Of a stretch of 64,000 nt of DNA, positions 12,846 to 25,302 are shown one piece after another. Under the pieces are notes generated by a model. The model did not search any database. It had not been told where the DNA came from and saw nothing but the letters and a program-made list of their open reading frames with translations. The DNA comes from Parasponia andersonii (taxonomy: Eukaryota; Streptophyta; Magnoliopsida; Rosales; Cannabaceae). The translations under genes and the position numbers were made by a program. The stretch is from contig JXTB01000578.1 in the NCBI GenBank assembly GCA_002914805.1, positions 1-64,000 of the forward strand, in the 5' to 3' direction. How positions within the stretch are numbered: the stretch's first letter is position 1; every line of letters starts with the position of its first letter.

Positions 12846-13139
12846 GTTCATATGTATAGCACAATATTGATCTAGAATTAAATATCTAGGTTATGCGATT
12901 GAGTTTGAGCAATTTTGTTTATGATAGTTAAATGATTCATGGTGATGAATGATATTTAATTACGTATACTATTAATTTTTGCATGGTGAGAAAAATTGCG
13001 GATTGTGATTCTAGCAAAATTAGGTTTTGGTGTTTTTGAATTTTATATCTGATAGATTCATGAGCATGTTTCAAAGAGTTTTAAAATCTGAATTTTTTCT
13101 GGAATTTTTTTTATGTTGTTTTAAATTTTTCAGCATTTA

Positions 13140-13272
13140 AATAAAAAAAAAATTCGGCCAGTCTTAGCCCCGTGCGCGCGGCTCATCTGTGCGGTCGGCC
13201 TGTGCACAAATACTAGGCACTGGCGCGACCAAGCAGGCCGCATGCGCGTGCAGCCTGTGCACAGGCTGCCTC
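13140..13272. other. GC-rich island inside the LTR fossil
   Basis: About 130 bp rich in GCGCG, CGGCC and GTGCACA words, abruptly followed by more than 1 kb of DNA made almost only of A and T. An undetermined base at 13273 marks the junction. GC-rich leader segments of this kind occur in the untranslated interior of some plant LTR elements. Confidence 0.7.
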
Positions 13273-13273
13273 N

Positions 13274-15020
13274 TAATTAATTAGATAATTATTTAATTTG
13301 AATTCAAATTTTAAAATAGGAAAATATTTAAATTAGATTATGATAGTTATCTATTTTTGATTTATCCTATTTTAAATTTGATTTACTTTAAGATAATATT
13401 AAATTTGAATTCATTAAATAAATAGGAAATTATCTAATAGTTAATTTTAGTTTGAATAAGAATCTGCTAATTTTTGAAATTGGATAAGATTTCTTATATT
13501 ATCTTTATTATTTAAATTTTGAATTTAAATAGATAACGATTATTCAAATTAATTAGATATTTAATGAGATTAGATATGATTAGATAATTATCCTGATAAA
13601 TCTAATAGTTAATTTGAATTTGAATAGGATATCTACTAATTTTTGAAATTAGATAAAATTTCTTATCAGTTTTATTTAAATTTCAAATTTAAATAAGTAA
13701 CAACTATTCAAATTAATTTGATATTTAATGTGATTAAATATGATTAGATAATTATCCATAAATCATGATAATTTAAATTTGAATAATTTAATTATAGTAA
13801 TTATCTTTAATTTAAATTTGATTTAAATTATGATATAGTTTTTTAATTTAATTCGAAACTAAATCTAATCAGATTAGATTTAAATAATTACTATCCATAG
13901 ATTATTTAAATTCGTAATTGATGAGATTGATTAGGATAGAAAATATTTAAATTTAATTAGATTAATATTCAATAGTTAATTATAAAAACTATTTATCTAG
14001 TAACTATTCTAATTATAGTAATTAGAATATAGTTAAAGAAAACTAATTAGATTAGTAACTCTACTAATTAATGAGATTAATTAGACAACTAATTAATGAT
14101 ATTAATTAGGTAATTAATTAATATGATTAATTAATTAGAAAAGTTATATCCTTTCATAATTAAAATAATTTTAATTAATAATAGAAATTTAATAATGATT
14201 ATATTTCTATTACAATTAAATTTAGATATGATCTTTATTTAATTATTAGAATTATTTGATTATAATTAGATATAAATACTAGATAAATATAGAAACATTA
14301 TATGAGTTATAAGTTTCTAATTAATTAGGATTAATTAAAAAGAGTTTTAATTATTTCTTAATTTAGAATATTGTAATTAATCTTTTCTAAATACAGTTAT
14401 AGAAATAGGATTTCTATAATTAAAAGTAATTATTTTTTATTATTTNATTAATAATTAATAATTAATAATAATTAATGAGATTAATTATATTAATTAAAAG
14501 GATAATATTAGTACAAGGTTAATTATTTGTATTCATGATTTACAAAGGAAATTGGAGCTTGATTTTAATGAGATTAAAATGTTGTTTAATAAAATATTAT
14601 AATTATGTGATAATTATGGTAATATTTTGTGCGGTGGTATTTGACATAAAATATTGTTAATTATGAGATAATTATGGTATTATTTTATGTGATAAAAGGC
14701 CTTTTGATAATTATGAGATAATTATGTTTTTACAAAATATATTTGATATGATTGTCATATTGAGTGGAAGATTTTTAATTTTGATATTTTAATCCAAAAT
14801 TATATAAACCATTTTTTTTTAGTTTTGAAAGGATTAATTTTAAGAAAATTAATGAATGTTTATAAAGTTGTTTATATTCATTATTTGCATTTATAATTAT
14901 TTGTAAAACTTTTATACAAAAAAAATATTTTTTATAACTGTTTACTTATTTTTATAAATGCACTTGGAATTTAATTTGATTAAATTCTATTACTAAGAAT
15001 CTTTAAAATTATTAGTTGAA
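13274..15020. other. extremely AT-rich interior of LTR fossil
   Basis: Built from short variations of ATTAATTAGAT, AATTTGAATT and GATAATTAT with no coding potential. An undetermined base lies at 14446. Local self-similarity (for example TTTGAAATTAGATAAAATTTCTTAT-like lines near 13460 and 13645) suggests growth by local duplication. Confidence 0.6.
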
Positions 15021-16022
15021 TAATTTAGCGGTTAAAGTTTCTTAGTCCATTTTTCAAATCTAATGTTTAATACAGGACTTGGTTTAAATACAGTATTTCA
15101 ATTATTTATCTTTGGTTGAAAGATTGTTGACTAAATAATTGAATTTTCTTCTAGAAATGTTTTGCTTGAATGATTTACAATCCACAGACCTTCTTACTTG
15201 ATCGTTACGTCCTGTATGCTTTTATTGTCTAATTTTATATACATGAGATGTATAATATTATAGTGTTAGCACTTTGGTTTTAGACAATAATTGTTTTGAT
15301 CATAGTACCATGTTTATTATAGTATGTCATAATGTCTTAAATTAGCTCATTCTCTTTAAGTCGCATAATTGGATATACATAGTTGATTTTGTGGTTACTA
15401 AACAAGTTAGATAACTAGGTAAAATCAGGATCCCTAAATTTTAAAAGACTGAATGGGAGTGGATATGAGATATCTATGGTCTGCATCATTGGTTTAATGG
15501 TTCTAAAGATGTGCCTCGCCTCGAAATCTTGCTGGGCTCCCGTAGGAAGGTTATCATCTGGGTATTACTGGTATTGAGTCTCTTAGGATAAATTTGCAAG
15601 TGGACTTTACGTACTGATCTCCCGTAGGAGACTGTATTGTTTAAGAAAGCTTGTGAATTAAAATGATGGTTACACACTCAACATAGGATGCTATTAACCT
15701 CCTGTAGGAGCTATGTTAGTAATTTTATGGACCGATAAATAGGGTAATTAGCAAACTGGAATATGAGATATTTGTCTTTTTGTCTAAAGTGAATTGTTCA
15801 CATTTAACTTATAGATTCACATGATTACCCGTAGATAACTTGTGATCTATGGTAGGTTAAAATACCTTGAATATTTGTGACAGTATTAGGGATTCTTACA
15901 CAAGCATTTTATCTTGATAGAATTAATGTAAAGTATTCTAAATTCTTTTATATTCAGATAAACTAGCAAACTTAGTCGAGTACTAAGAGGATCATAATTT
16001 GCATACTTGTCCATAGTTTATT

Positions 16023-16338
16023 CTAAGAGCAAGTGCATAGACAAGAAGATCTAGGGTTGGAGATTTGTTCACTATCAATAAGGAGATTGAGGAGGAACAT
16101 GCTACAAGAGGTAAACACTAATCTCATCTCTAGGATTTTGTATCTAGATTTGATTTATATTATACATAATCCTGTAAATGATGCATGTATGTTATATGGT
16201 TATGAAAACTGTTTTCATGTAAAAAATTTTAAAACCTAAATCTGCTAATTTTTCCGCTGCATTCATGATATGATCATGTGTTTTTCCATATCTACATGCA
16301 TGCATGATTTTCCTAAGTATTAGGTCAATTAACCAACA
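16023..16338 (+). repeat. 3' LTR of the LARD-like fossil (partial)
   Basis: It matches about 12513-12829 at roughly 92-93% by hand count, and most differences are transitions. Upstream of 16023 the similarity stops, so this LTR is shorter than its partner. Confidence 0.75.
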
Positions 16339-17700
16339 CATCATCGCTAGGTTCATACCCCTGAGGAAGTACATCAGACTCAATGGCATCTGAATCATAA
16401 TTACGCGGTTGCCGTTGTGCTTTCATTTTCTCCACCATTTTCAATAGCCTATCCAATTTATCATTTAGTGCCACCTGGTTTGCCTTAATGTCAGCTTGGT
16501 TTACCTTCAATTCAGTGATATCAGCCTTCAACTCAGTATAAAACATACGTGAACAAGGCATAGCATCTGATGATTACTCCTCCGGTTCATCTGTAGGGGT
16601 ATCAAAGATGATAGCTTCCACTACAACTCACTTTGCTTTGGCGGCCTCTTTCTTGTTTTCATCATCTTCCCCAACTCTAGCACTATTGAGGTTACAATGT
16701 AGATTGTGATATATCTAACCATAGAATTCTTTCTCTATTTCTTGTGGCCTTCGTCATAAACAGTAAAATAGTTTTAAAAAAACTTCAATTAACTACGATA
16801 AATAAAATAATATTAATAAATCATCAAAAGTATATTATGTACTTACTATTTTAATCTTTAGTATATCTTCACAATATTTTTGTGATGGCATTTTGTTGCT
16901 TGTCTACAATAGCAACCTTGGAAATTTAATGCCAAGGTTATATGCAAAAGTAGTGGTTAACTTCGATAGCCTCGTAAGCCTAATATTGGAGAGCAATGTT
17001 GAATCCATACACCATATATTGAGCTTCTTTGGCCTTCTAATTCTTTTTTTGTCTTATTAAGATAATTTTTCCTCTCGTGGTTCATGTCTTTATTCAAACT
17101 CATGAAGGTTCTCTCATAGGATCGCCTTCCCCATGGATAATTGAAAAAATCCTCCTCATTCTCCACAAAAGATAGCATCTTCATTTAAATCTTGGTATTG
17201 ACTCGTGTGCTACCAATAGTCTATCAACAAAGTAGCACAAACCTAAATTCTACACGTCATCCTTCTTCTCATAATTTAAAAAAGCAGCTTCTAATTCACT
17301 AAATCTCACTATAGCTTCATTTTTCATATATGTCTCTTTGAGCCTTATGCTACTCGACATAGATCTGAGTTTGACAACATCCAGATCCTTCCCAAAATTT
17401 AAGGCCGCTATCAAGGCAAACTCACTAAGGCCAAATCTCAAATAGTTATCTCTAATAAAAAAACTGCAACTTCATGGAGTTTGTGGATTTCACCATCCTC
17501 AACAATAGGTGGTGCAATAGTACTCCAAATACTTGCATTGGAGGAGCGAGAAAAAATTACTTAAACAGGCATTTGTTTACCCTCTCTATTAAACCATATT
17601 TTTCTAATTTTTGCTTAATCTTCGATATAACCGTTGTACATTTTACTGTGACTCTTCTAAGAAAGTGATTCTCAATAGGTACAAGAAGCTTTAACTTTGG
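16339..17700 (-). pseudogene. DUF1985/Ulp1-like gene, 5' part
   Basis: Minus-strand pieces in order of translation are: 17557-17660 (FLRRVTVKCTT, KYGLIERVNKCLFK), 17250-17441 (MRFGLSEFALIAALNFG, LKETYMKNEAIVRFSELEAAF), 16957-17184 (FVENEEDFFNYPWGRRSYER, then VWIQHCSPILGLR) and 16345-16561 (a lysine-rich coiled linker, LKADITELKVNQADIKANQ). The order and the FGLxEFALIxxLNFG and FNYPWGRxSYE patterns are those of the DUF1985 domain. That domain precedes the Ulp1 peptidase in transposon-associated plant proteins. Frame changes separate the pieces, some of which may be introns. The peptidase part continues at 11020 after the LTR insertion. Confidence 0.7.
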
Positions 17701-17779
17701 GTTCTGCATTGAATGAGAGACTATAGTACAATTTTTAAAAATTGCACAATCCCATTTAGTGATAGATACATGACCCACT

Positions 17780-19300
17780 CCACCCCACTTTCTCCTTCCC
17801 TTTCTCTCTCTTCCTACTGCTCATTATCTCTTCTCTCTCTCATACTCTCTCTTTCTTTCTGGGTTAAGAATGGATGCCGCCCACAAGCGCTAAGTGATGC
17901 GCCTCTGGCAACTTACGAGCCACGCCACTTGCCCAGAATCGATCATCACCTCGAGACGAAGCCGCTGCTGGAGATACAGTTCAACCTGAGCTCCCCACCA
18001 CCAGAGAGAAAAAATTTTCCTCTGTGGACAAATCTGGTCACCAATGCCATTTCTGACCACCTCAAGTCGGGAGATCAACTTTTTTAACTCGCTCAACACG
18101 ACATATTCAATGGTATGTATTTCGTGACTCAAAAATGCCCGGATTAGATTTTGCCATTGTTGAGCAATCTTAAGCTTTTAGTCAGAGTTGACTTTTTAAT
18201 CCGACCGTTGGATCATAAATCTAATGTCATTTTTAGAATGTACACATGAAATGGTAAAGAATGATATATATATATATATATATATTGACTCTGTATGGTG
18301 ACAGGGCACAGAAAACAAGATCGAACGGTTCAAAATTTGCCTCATTTTGCATGTCGGGGTCGGATTTTGGCCCAAATCCGAATTGGTCAAATTACATGTC
18401 TGACCTAACCAAGCTAAGAATTTAGGGGTGAGATCTGTTTATCGAATTGAGGCTCCGTTGAGAAGAAGATTTTTCAAAGCAAGCGATCGAGGGCTTGGAA
18501 TTGGTTCTTGACCATCCAAACAATTGCCCAACAACATCTCAAGCGCCCAATAGCATGGTATCATATTTTCGTAAGGTAGATATTCAATTATCTCGATTTT
18601 ACATCGCTTTGATAAAAATTATACTATGTTACATAATATGGAAAAAAAAAACATGATTTTTATATTATTTGAATATTGTGATGGAATTTATTCTGATATG
18701 ATATATTCTCTACTGCTCTGAGACTTTTTTTGAGTGCAGGTTATTTTTAGGTATGTCAAATTAGGGCCGTTATATTGCTTATTTTGTTGAAAAAGTAAAT
18801 ACGAATATTTTAATCAAAAACTAGAGCATGTTTGATAATTGTTTTATTGCATGGTTGTTTTCACGCATTAATTCAGAGTGCAAGTATCATAGGATCGTAC
18901 AAGAATACCGTGCTATCATTATGTGGTTTACAATGTGGCATTGCATGCCCCACTGTCAATGTAGAATCTATAAACCAGCTCAGTGTTTTTCTTTTGATTA
19001 CCTCCTCATTTTGGTAGGTGTAGGCGAGTCGGTGCCCTTCTATATTGGCAAGTATAGGCAATTTAGTTACCCCACCGGGCTGGTAGGTGTAGGCAAGGTG
19101 GTTGCCCCTCCTAAATTAATAGACGACACATGAGGTTGTGTGGTACACATAGTGCCAAAATCTTAGGTTTCCATGATGAGAGGAGGTGAGCTCATAGGTA
19201 TGGATTGAGGTATGTCGTGCTTGTGAATTGATGGATTTTGATTATTATGTTTCTTATATAAATATGGATTACTAGTTTTGGAACTTAATTATATATATAT
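17780..19300. other. unclassified repeat, possibly LTR-derived fossil
   Basis: It contains a CT-rich leader (17760-17860) and a moderately GC-rich stretch (17870-18110). Two related segments, TTGGTAGGTGTAGGCGAG (about 19013) and CTGGTAGGTGTAGGCAAG (about 19080), follow. Composition differs from the AT-rich surroundings and resembles LTR or leader DNA of a Ty3-type element. No paired copy or coding domain is present in the window, so this is a guess. Confidence 0.3.
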
Positions 19301-19801
19301 ATATATTTACATATATATTTTGGATCAAACTAACTATGCAAGAAACTATCCATCATAAATAAAATAAAAAGATTTTTAAACAATATAACAGTTTTTCTGC
19401 TAAGCGCTCGAACTCAGCTCTTTACTTTCCTCCTTTTTTAGGTGCTTGTCTAATTGAGATAGTTGTCATAATGGCTAGACAAGTCTCTTGACTTATGCTT
19501 ATGATCCTATTTCACTTCTTTGGTTGATTTCTATACCTTGTCCTATTTTTTCTTCATATCTAATTATTTAGCCAAATTTGTTTGATATACTAAGTGAATG
19601 TACGAGAGTATTTTACTATTATTTTGAGAACAGTGAGACATGGTTCCTTAAAGCATATTTTCAAAATTTTAGAATTGTAAATAATTCTGTAAAGTATTTT
19701 TAAACATTCGAACCCAAAGATTCGTAAAATTCATTTATTCAAAACTAAAGTTTTATCAAGCCAAGCTTTTAAACAGACTTTTCTTCAACCTAAATTAGCG
19801 G

Positions 19802-19917
19802 TTCTCCCTAAATAAATTAAACTAAAGAGAGATGCTTTTTAGTATAAAATTCCTAATGATTCTCCCTAAATAAATTAAACTAAAGAGAGATGCTTTTTAG
19901 TATAAAATTCCTAATGA
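19802..19917. repeat. tandem duplication, 58-bp unit, two copies
   Basis: Two essentially identical adjacent copies begin TTCTCCCTAAATAAATTAAA, at 19802 and 19860. The near-perfect identity implies a recent duplication. Confidence 0.95.
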
Positions 19918-20550
19918 TTCGAAGACTGTAACATAAAAATTCAAATATTTGGTCCCTTCCAAATTTTATAAATTCTTTATTTATCTGTTCACTCAAAATT
20001 ATTAAATCATAACTTTTAGATAAATATAACTTTAGATTTAGATTTAGATTTCTAGTCGTGACACTGTTAAAACAATGTGCAAACTTCTGATTATGTTGCA
20101 CATTCGCACAAGTTCAAATGGATCGGATTTATACCAACAGTAATCGATTGATACGCCTAAAATTATTGATGCACTGGACGTTGATTAGTACACAATTAAA
20201 ATGCACCAACTCAGATTAATTTTACTACTCTGGAATAGAGGTTAAACCCCAACGTATACCATCAAGAGACAGTGAATGTAGCCAGAACAAAAGGTTTAGC
20301 TACTTGGATCGAGTGAAGCCTATATAATAAGGTATATGCTTAGGCGGCAGATACATTACCCCAAGCCTGTCCAAGATTATACAGCCGTATACGATAAACA
20401 TGTAACACATATAAGCTATAACCGTATATACACACATACATTAATTATTACCTATACATTGTGTTCAAAATACACCATAAAACTTGAAACAGCTGGCACA
20501 CACTAATAATTCATGCATGCATACGTACATATAGAAAGGTCCAGAGAGAG

Positions 20551-22222
20551 TCAAACAAAGACCCTGGGAACAGAAGTAGCATGGGCGTGTGTGCCGGGCT
20601 TGCAGTCGGTCTCCCTCAGGACTGTCTTCTGGCCTTTTCCTCCTCCATTTGCCCTTGGATGAACCCCATGATCAGGCCCTTTCAAATAAGCTCTCTTTGC
20701 TCTCTCCTCTTCAAAGCTCACTCCGAAACGTTTCTCAACATCTGCAACACCATTATTTTTGTTTATTACACATATATTCTTCTGTTTCTATATATTTGTA
20801 CCAATCCCCATTGATATGAAAGGAATAATTAATGCCCAAAAAAGAAACAAGCAACTAAACTTTGTAGAAACAAACATTACTAAGAAAATACTAATTAATT
20901 AGGAAAAATATTGATCAAATCCAAATTCTCTACTCAATGATCCAATTTTTTGGTTCGTCGAATTCTTTCCAACCAATAGATATTTGATGCCACAATTTTT
21001 TAAAAAAATAAATGAAAATAAATGCCCCGATAAATTTTAAATAGTGACCAAGTAATGTCATGTCTTACATGATATAACAACATTTGGTTATCGGTCGAGT
21101 GACTTGTGACTCGAATTGGAGAAAGGAGTTTAGTTTATCTTGGTTTATTACCTCAAACAAGAGCTATAAAAGCGCATACAGCTGTTAAAAACAAGTATAT
21201 AAATACATAAAAATATATATGGCATAGTATTTAGTTTGTACCCTTGGCAAGGTGATCATAAAGCTGGCCATCCCTAGTGAAGGCCATCATGAGCTGAGGG
21301 AGGCCAAGAGGGATAGCATCGCCCCGGTCGACCTGCCAAAAATGGTAGGTCTTCCCGTAAGTCTTGACAAGCTTCTCCATGTCCTTGCGCTCGATCGGCC
21401 CCGGGATCCCTGGCATGAACAGCATCCCGCTCTTCACCTCGTACTCGTGGGAGTGCCACAGAGGCTTCTCCGAGTCCGGCAGCGTCATGAAGAGGTTCTC
21501 CGACACGACGTATTCGATGCCAATAAGCCGGGCGTCGCTCGTAGGGCTGTCGTAGATCAGGCACTGCCGCACCTCCTCGTTTAGATGCGCGCAGAAGTGG
21601 TGCGCCTCTACTTGCCGCGTCATGTCGTCCCCGTAAAAGTGGAACCTAAATATATACATTCATTATCAAAACGTTATAGACAAGTATTATCACACAAACT
21701 TGGGCTAAATAAATAAATAAGACAACAAAAATCAAACTAAAAAAATCTTCAGTATAGATTGATGAATTGCAAGACTAGCCAGACCATGTTCACTTGTTAC
21801 TAAGTTATTGATCACTACATTTTTTTTTTTTTGGAAAAAAAAAAAAGGCATTAAATATGTAAGGATGAACGATTAAGTGGGTGATATTAATCTTAATTAG
21901 TTAACGAAATTTTTGGTTAATCATTATAATGCTGAAGAACCCATCTACAAAAATAAAGTTACTTGTATAATATACGTTTGGTCCTATAACAACATCATGA
22001 AAATACCAAAGAATAAATTATGACGTATACATAATATTCTAGCGGTGAACACGTCAAAGGACATTATGTAATTTAAGATCAATTAATATACACTTACGCG
22101 CAGAGGTGCTGGTGAATCTGGTTGATGGGGCCGAAGCCTTGGATGGCGGCGGTGGCGGTCTCGAGGAGGGCGGTGCCTGTCTGAGTGGGCTCTCCGGCGA
22201 CATTAGGGTGCTGTGTCGACAT
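20551..22222 (-). CDS. OBAP1: oil body-associated protein (OBAP1-type, DUF1264)
   Basis: Three exons on the minus strand: 22098-22222, 21242-21645 and 20551-20741, with GT-AG introns and 720 nt in total (239 aa). The start is [16 protein letters not shown]. Family landmarks follow: [16 protein letters not shown] (spanning intron 1), [52 protein letters not shown], then [20 protein letters not shown] and a PRVFV end. Length and ends match plant OBAP1 proteins of about 240 aa. OBAPs sit on seed oil bodies and are needed for normal oil-body size and lipid content in embryos. The His-rich AHHFCAHL segment is typical of the family. Its biochemical activity is unknown. The upstream RY and ABRE motifs fit seed expression. 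No frame damage is seen. Which paralogue (1A or 1B, or an OBAP2) cannot be settled here. Confidence 0.93.
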
Positions 22223-22375
22223 AGTTTTGGTCAAAAGATAGAAACTAACTACCAATATGTGTGCTAATTAATTCTGGTTGTAGCTTAGGTTTTGGTCATG
22301 AAGAGACGTAGCATTCGCTATTTGAGATGAAAGTGAGGACGGAATTGTTAAGACTTAAGAAGACGCAAAGGCTGT

Positions 22376-22447
22376 TGCATGCAGGGTTACGCGTGGAGTG
22401 GAGGCTGATGCAGTACTAGACGTCGATCAGTGCGCGTGTCACGTGGC
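22376..22447 (-). promoter_or_regulatory. RY element and ABRE upstream of OBAP
   Basis: TGCATGCA (22376-22383) contains the RY core CATGCA bound by B3 factors such as ABI3/FUS3/LEC2. CACGTGGC (22440-22447) is an ABA-response element/G-box. They lie about 155 and 220 bp upstream of the start codon at 22222. Related ACGTG words occur at 22390 and 22452. The combination is characteristic of seed-maturation promoters. Confidence 0.65.
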
Positions 22448-22499
22448 TACCGACGTGCCTTCGCTTTAGGTGTAGACGTGTGTTACAACTTCACTTCCT

Positions 22500-25160
22500 T
22501 CTAGATCGAGTGAACAACGTTTTATTTATTTAAAATTAATCAAGTAGTCTAATAATATCAATATTCTTAATTAAAATGAATCAAGTAGTCTAACAACCCA
22601 CACGACTAGGATACTTCAGAATTCACTATCCAATTCAAACTATCCAGTCCGCAATAATTTGTAGTGTGCAAAAATATCCACATTTATGCAAATTTGATTG
22701 AATTGAATTTTTAAAATTTGTATTTTTATAGATAAGATATTTTTTTCTTTAAAGTATCTGATCCACTGATCTACACCTAAAAGTAAAATTTTCAATTGTT
22801 TATAGTTTAAGATATAACTCTAGAATGTATAAACATGATTAATACTTTATAAAATACAAAAGCCCAAATTTGTGTTAAAAAATAATTTAGGACAAAAAAA
22901 TAATATAAAGCCAAATTTTGTGTTAAAAATAAATAATTCATAACAAAAAATCAACATAAAGCCTAATTTTTATTAGAATTATTAATTAGAATTAAATAAC
23001 CGATGAAAAGTAATAGATCCAACCCGTGGAGGGATTAGATTAATTAAAAATTTTTATACGGATTGAATTGGATGCGATTTTTAAAATTCACACTTAATGT
23101 GAATTGGATGTAATATACTAAAATAAATGTAGATGTAATATACTAAAATAAATGTAGATTGGATTAAATGAACATTCCTACATACAATCAAAATTATCAA
23201 ACACATAATTTTTTTTAAAAAAAAAAGATTTATATAATTTTTGAGAATAAATTTGAGTATTTGACATATAAGTTTTCATTTTTACTTTCTTTCTTTCTTT
23301 TTTTTCACAAAAAACAATGATATTTAAATTATTTAGTTACAAGTTTAATGGAAAATTTCATTATGGGTGTATCTATTGACACCCTCATTTTTTCTCTCCC
23401 CTTTTCTAAAGAGACCCTTTTCAAAATTTTAAAAATTTTAGATTTTCTTTTGCCACACCTCTTAAGTTTTATTAATACCAAAATTATCCACTATGAAATT
23501 ATTAAAAAAAATTCACACCTATCTAATAATATCTTACTCTTTATTTATAAACCCATATTTTATTTTATCATTTCCTCACAAACAATTTTTTTCACATGTC
23601 AAAGTAATTATAACTACAATAAAATTTATATTATAAAAGATAAATAAATATGAAAATTTAAATTTGTTTATTTTAAGATCCGAAATTGTATATTTATTCC
23701 TAAAATTACATTGTATAATTATTTTATTACGTATGAATTACAAACCTATATGCTGAATAACAAAACTGATCCTTACAATTTTTTAAAAATTCTAACTAAA
23801 GATAAATATTATTTTTTTATAAGACGTCAATTAGACTCATTAAAGAAAAACTTAAAGATACAAATTACGGAAATAGAAAAAAAAACGTCATTAGTAAATG
23901 TATCCTAAGTTTTAGATTTTTTTTATTTTTTCTTTAAAAAGCTAAGCTTCAGATTTTAGTGGGTTATGGTTTTTTCCCATTTGATCAATAAAACTTCAAA
24001 AATAAGGGATAACTAAAAGGAACATATACCGAAGAATAAAAATCTAAATAGACAAAAAATGCTTGCACAAAAGAGGAGAAAAAAGAAAAAACTAACTTCA
24101 TCAGTTTACAATTAAATAATACAATTTTTACTTTAATTAAATTGTATAGTATTTATGTGAATCTTTTATTAGGTATGTTTTACAATATCAGGTCACATTC
24201 CTCCCCAACTAGATTTTCCAACACAGGCAGGTAGGCCTCTCTCTTTGATTAATTTTCTTATCTGCACTTGTTTAACATTTTTGTAACCTTTTTAAGTTTC
24301 GGTTGTTGCTTTCTGAGTTCTTCATCATTCTTCTTAGAGTTTAGCCAAGTCACTTGAAAATGACCAATTATTCATCCAAATCACAACTGGGTCAGACTGT
24401 ATTCCAATGTGAGGCAATGCATGAACCATAACTTGAAGAAACCACTCGACTGATTTTCTATGCTATAAATTAATGACAGAACAGGAAACATTTCCAGAGA
24501 AATATCCTGCTTTTTCTGCTTTAATGTTTTGCCTTCCCTCTCTTCTCACTTTATTTTTGCCGGCATATTCTCTTATTTATTTATTTTGTAAGTTGTTGGT
24601 GTTTGAGATTAGTTAATTGGTTCGTACTGTTGAACATCAATGTTACGTTTCCTCATTTATATTGTGTAAGAAAATCGTACAAAGTATTTATAGGAAGGAA
24701 TAGGTTAAAGGCTAGCAGACAAACTCCCCTAAATCCCACAAAAACAGTTCTCATAAAACATGACAACTAATACAACAGAAAACATAGAAACACTAATTCA
24801 ACACCTACATGGAGACCATAGTCACCTAGACTTGTCTGTTGTGAAATTTGGTGCCTAAAAAACTAAATCAGACCACCAAAAAAGAATTACTTTACCAAAT
24901 GCAAGGTGCCAAGCCCGATTTGTGGATGATTTTGAGTCCTTGGTAAATTTTTCACATTTTTAATTTGTGGATTACGCAACAGGAGGTTATTTTATTGAGA
25001 TTTGATCTCAGATATTTGGATTGGACGCAACACGGGAAACTTTACCCATTAACTATTCTGACACTATCTTGAGTTTTAATTTCTCACTTAGAGTCACATG
25101 TGTGTTGATGATCTAATTCATGTGAATCATATACCTATAGTATCTTTACGTATATCATGA
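22500..25160. other. AT-rich intergenic, no gene seen
   Basis: Open frames at 23348-23647 and 23711-23908 are rich in Asn, Ile, Lys and Phe as AT-rich chance frames are. I see no domain. Imperfect tandem units occur at 22858-22975 (three lines of about 57 bp with AAAGCC.AAATTTGTGTTAAAAA) and a 24-bp duplication at 23108-23155. Confidence 0.5.
22858..22975. repeat. imperfect tandem repeat, about 57-bp unit
   Basis: Three successive units begin AAAGCCCAAATTTGTG, AAAGCCAAATTTTGTG and AAAGCCTAATTTTTAT, separated by similar AT-rich spacers. Confidence 0.6.
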
Positions 25161-25302
25161 TATGATTTCCAATTGTTCTCCTATGCTTTAGCCTGCAAAT
25201 TTGTTTTGTGTACTCTCTTTGTCTGTGTTTATTTGCATGACAGATATGATAACAAGCTTAATTCCGTGCATTGTAGAAGATTCCTAATCGCGTTGCCTAT
25301 AT

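Larger units (their letters stand above)
11027..16338 (+). mobile_element. LTR retroelement, non-autonomous (LARD-like) fossil inserted in the Ulp1-like gene
   Basis: A roughly 320-bp direct repeat (about 12513-12829 and 16023-16338) ends in both copies with GGTCAATTAACCAACA. The first copy is followed at once by ATTGGTATCAAAC, which resembles the initiator-tRNA-Met primer-binding site. The upstream LTR seems to start near 11027-11029 (TGGGATTTTTGTCC) and is about 1.8 kb. The downstream LTR retains only its last part. The hexamer CATCAT lies on both sides (11021-11026 and 16339-16344). The interior has no gag-pol coding, so the element is non-autonomous and broken. By hand count the LTR segments are about 92-93% identical. 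With usual plant rates that suggests an insertion a few million years old, a rough figure. Confidence 0.75.

Noticed and set aside
21252-21584. Plus-strand and second minus-strand frames over the OBAP exon
   Set aside because: Shadows of the GC-richer coding exon 21242-21645.
23348-23908. Two plus-strand open frames of 99 and 65 codons
   Set aside because: Composition is almost only Ile, Phe, Asn, Lys and Leu, as expected from AT-rich DNA. No domain, splice context or conserved motif.
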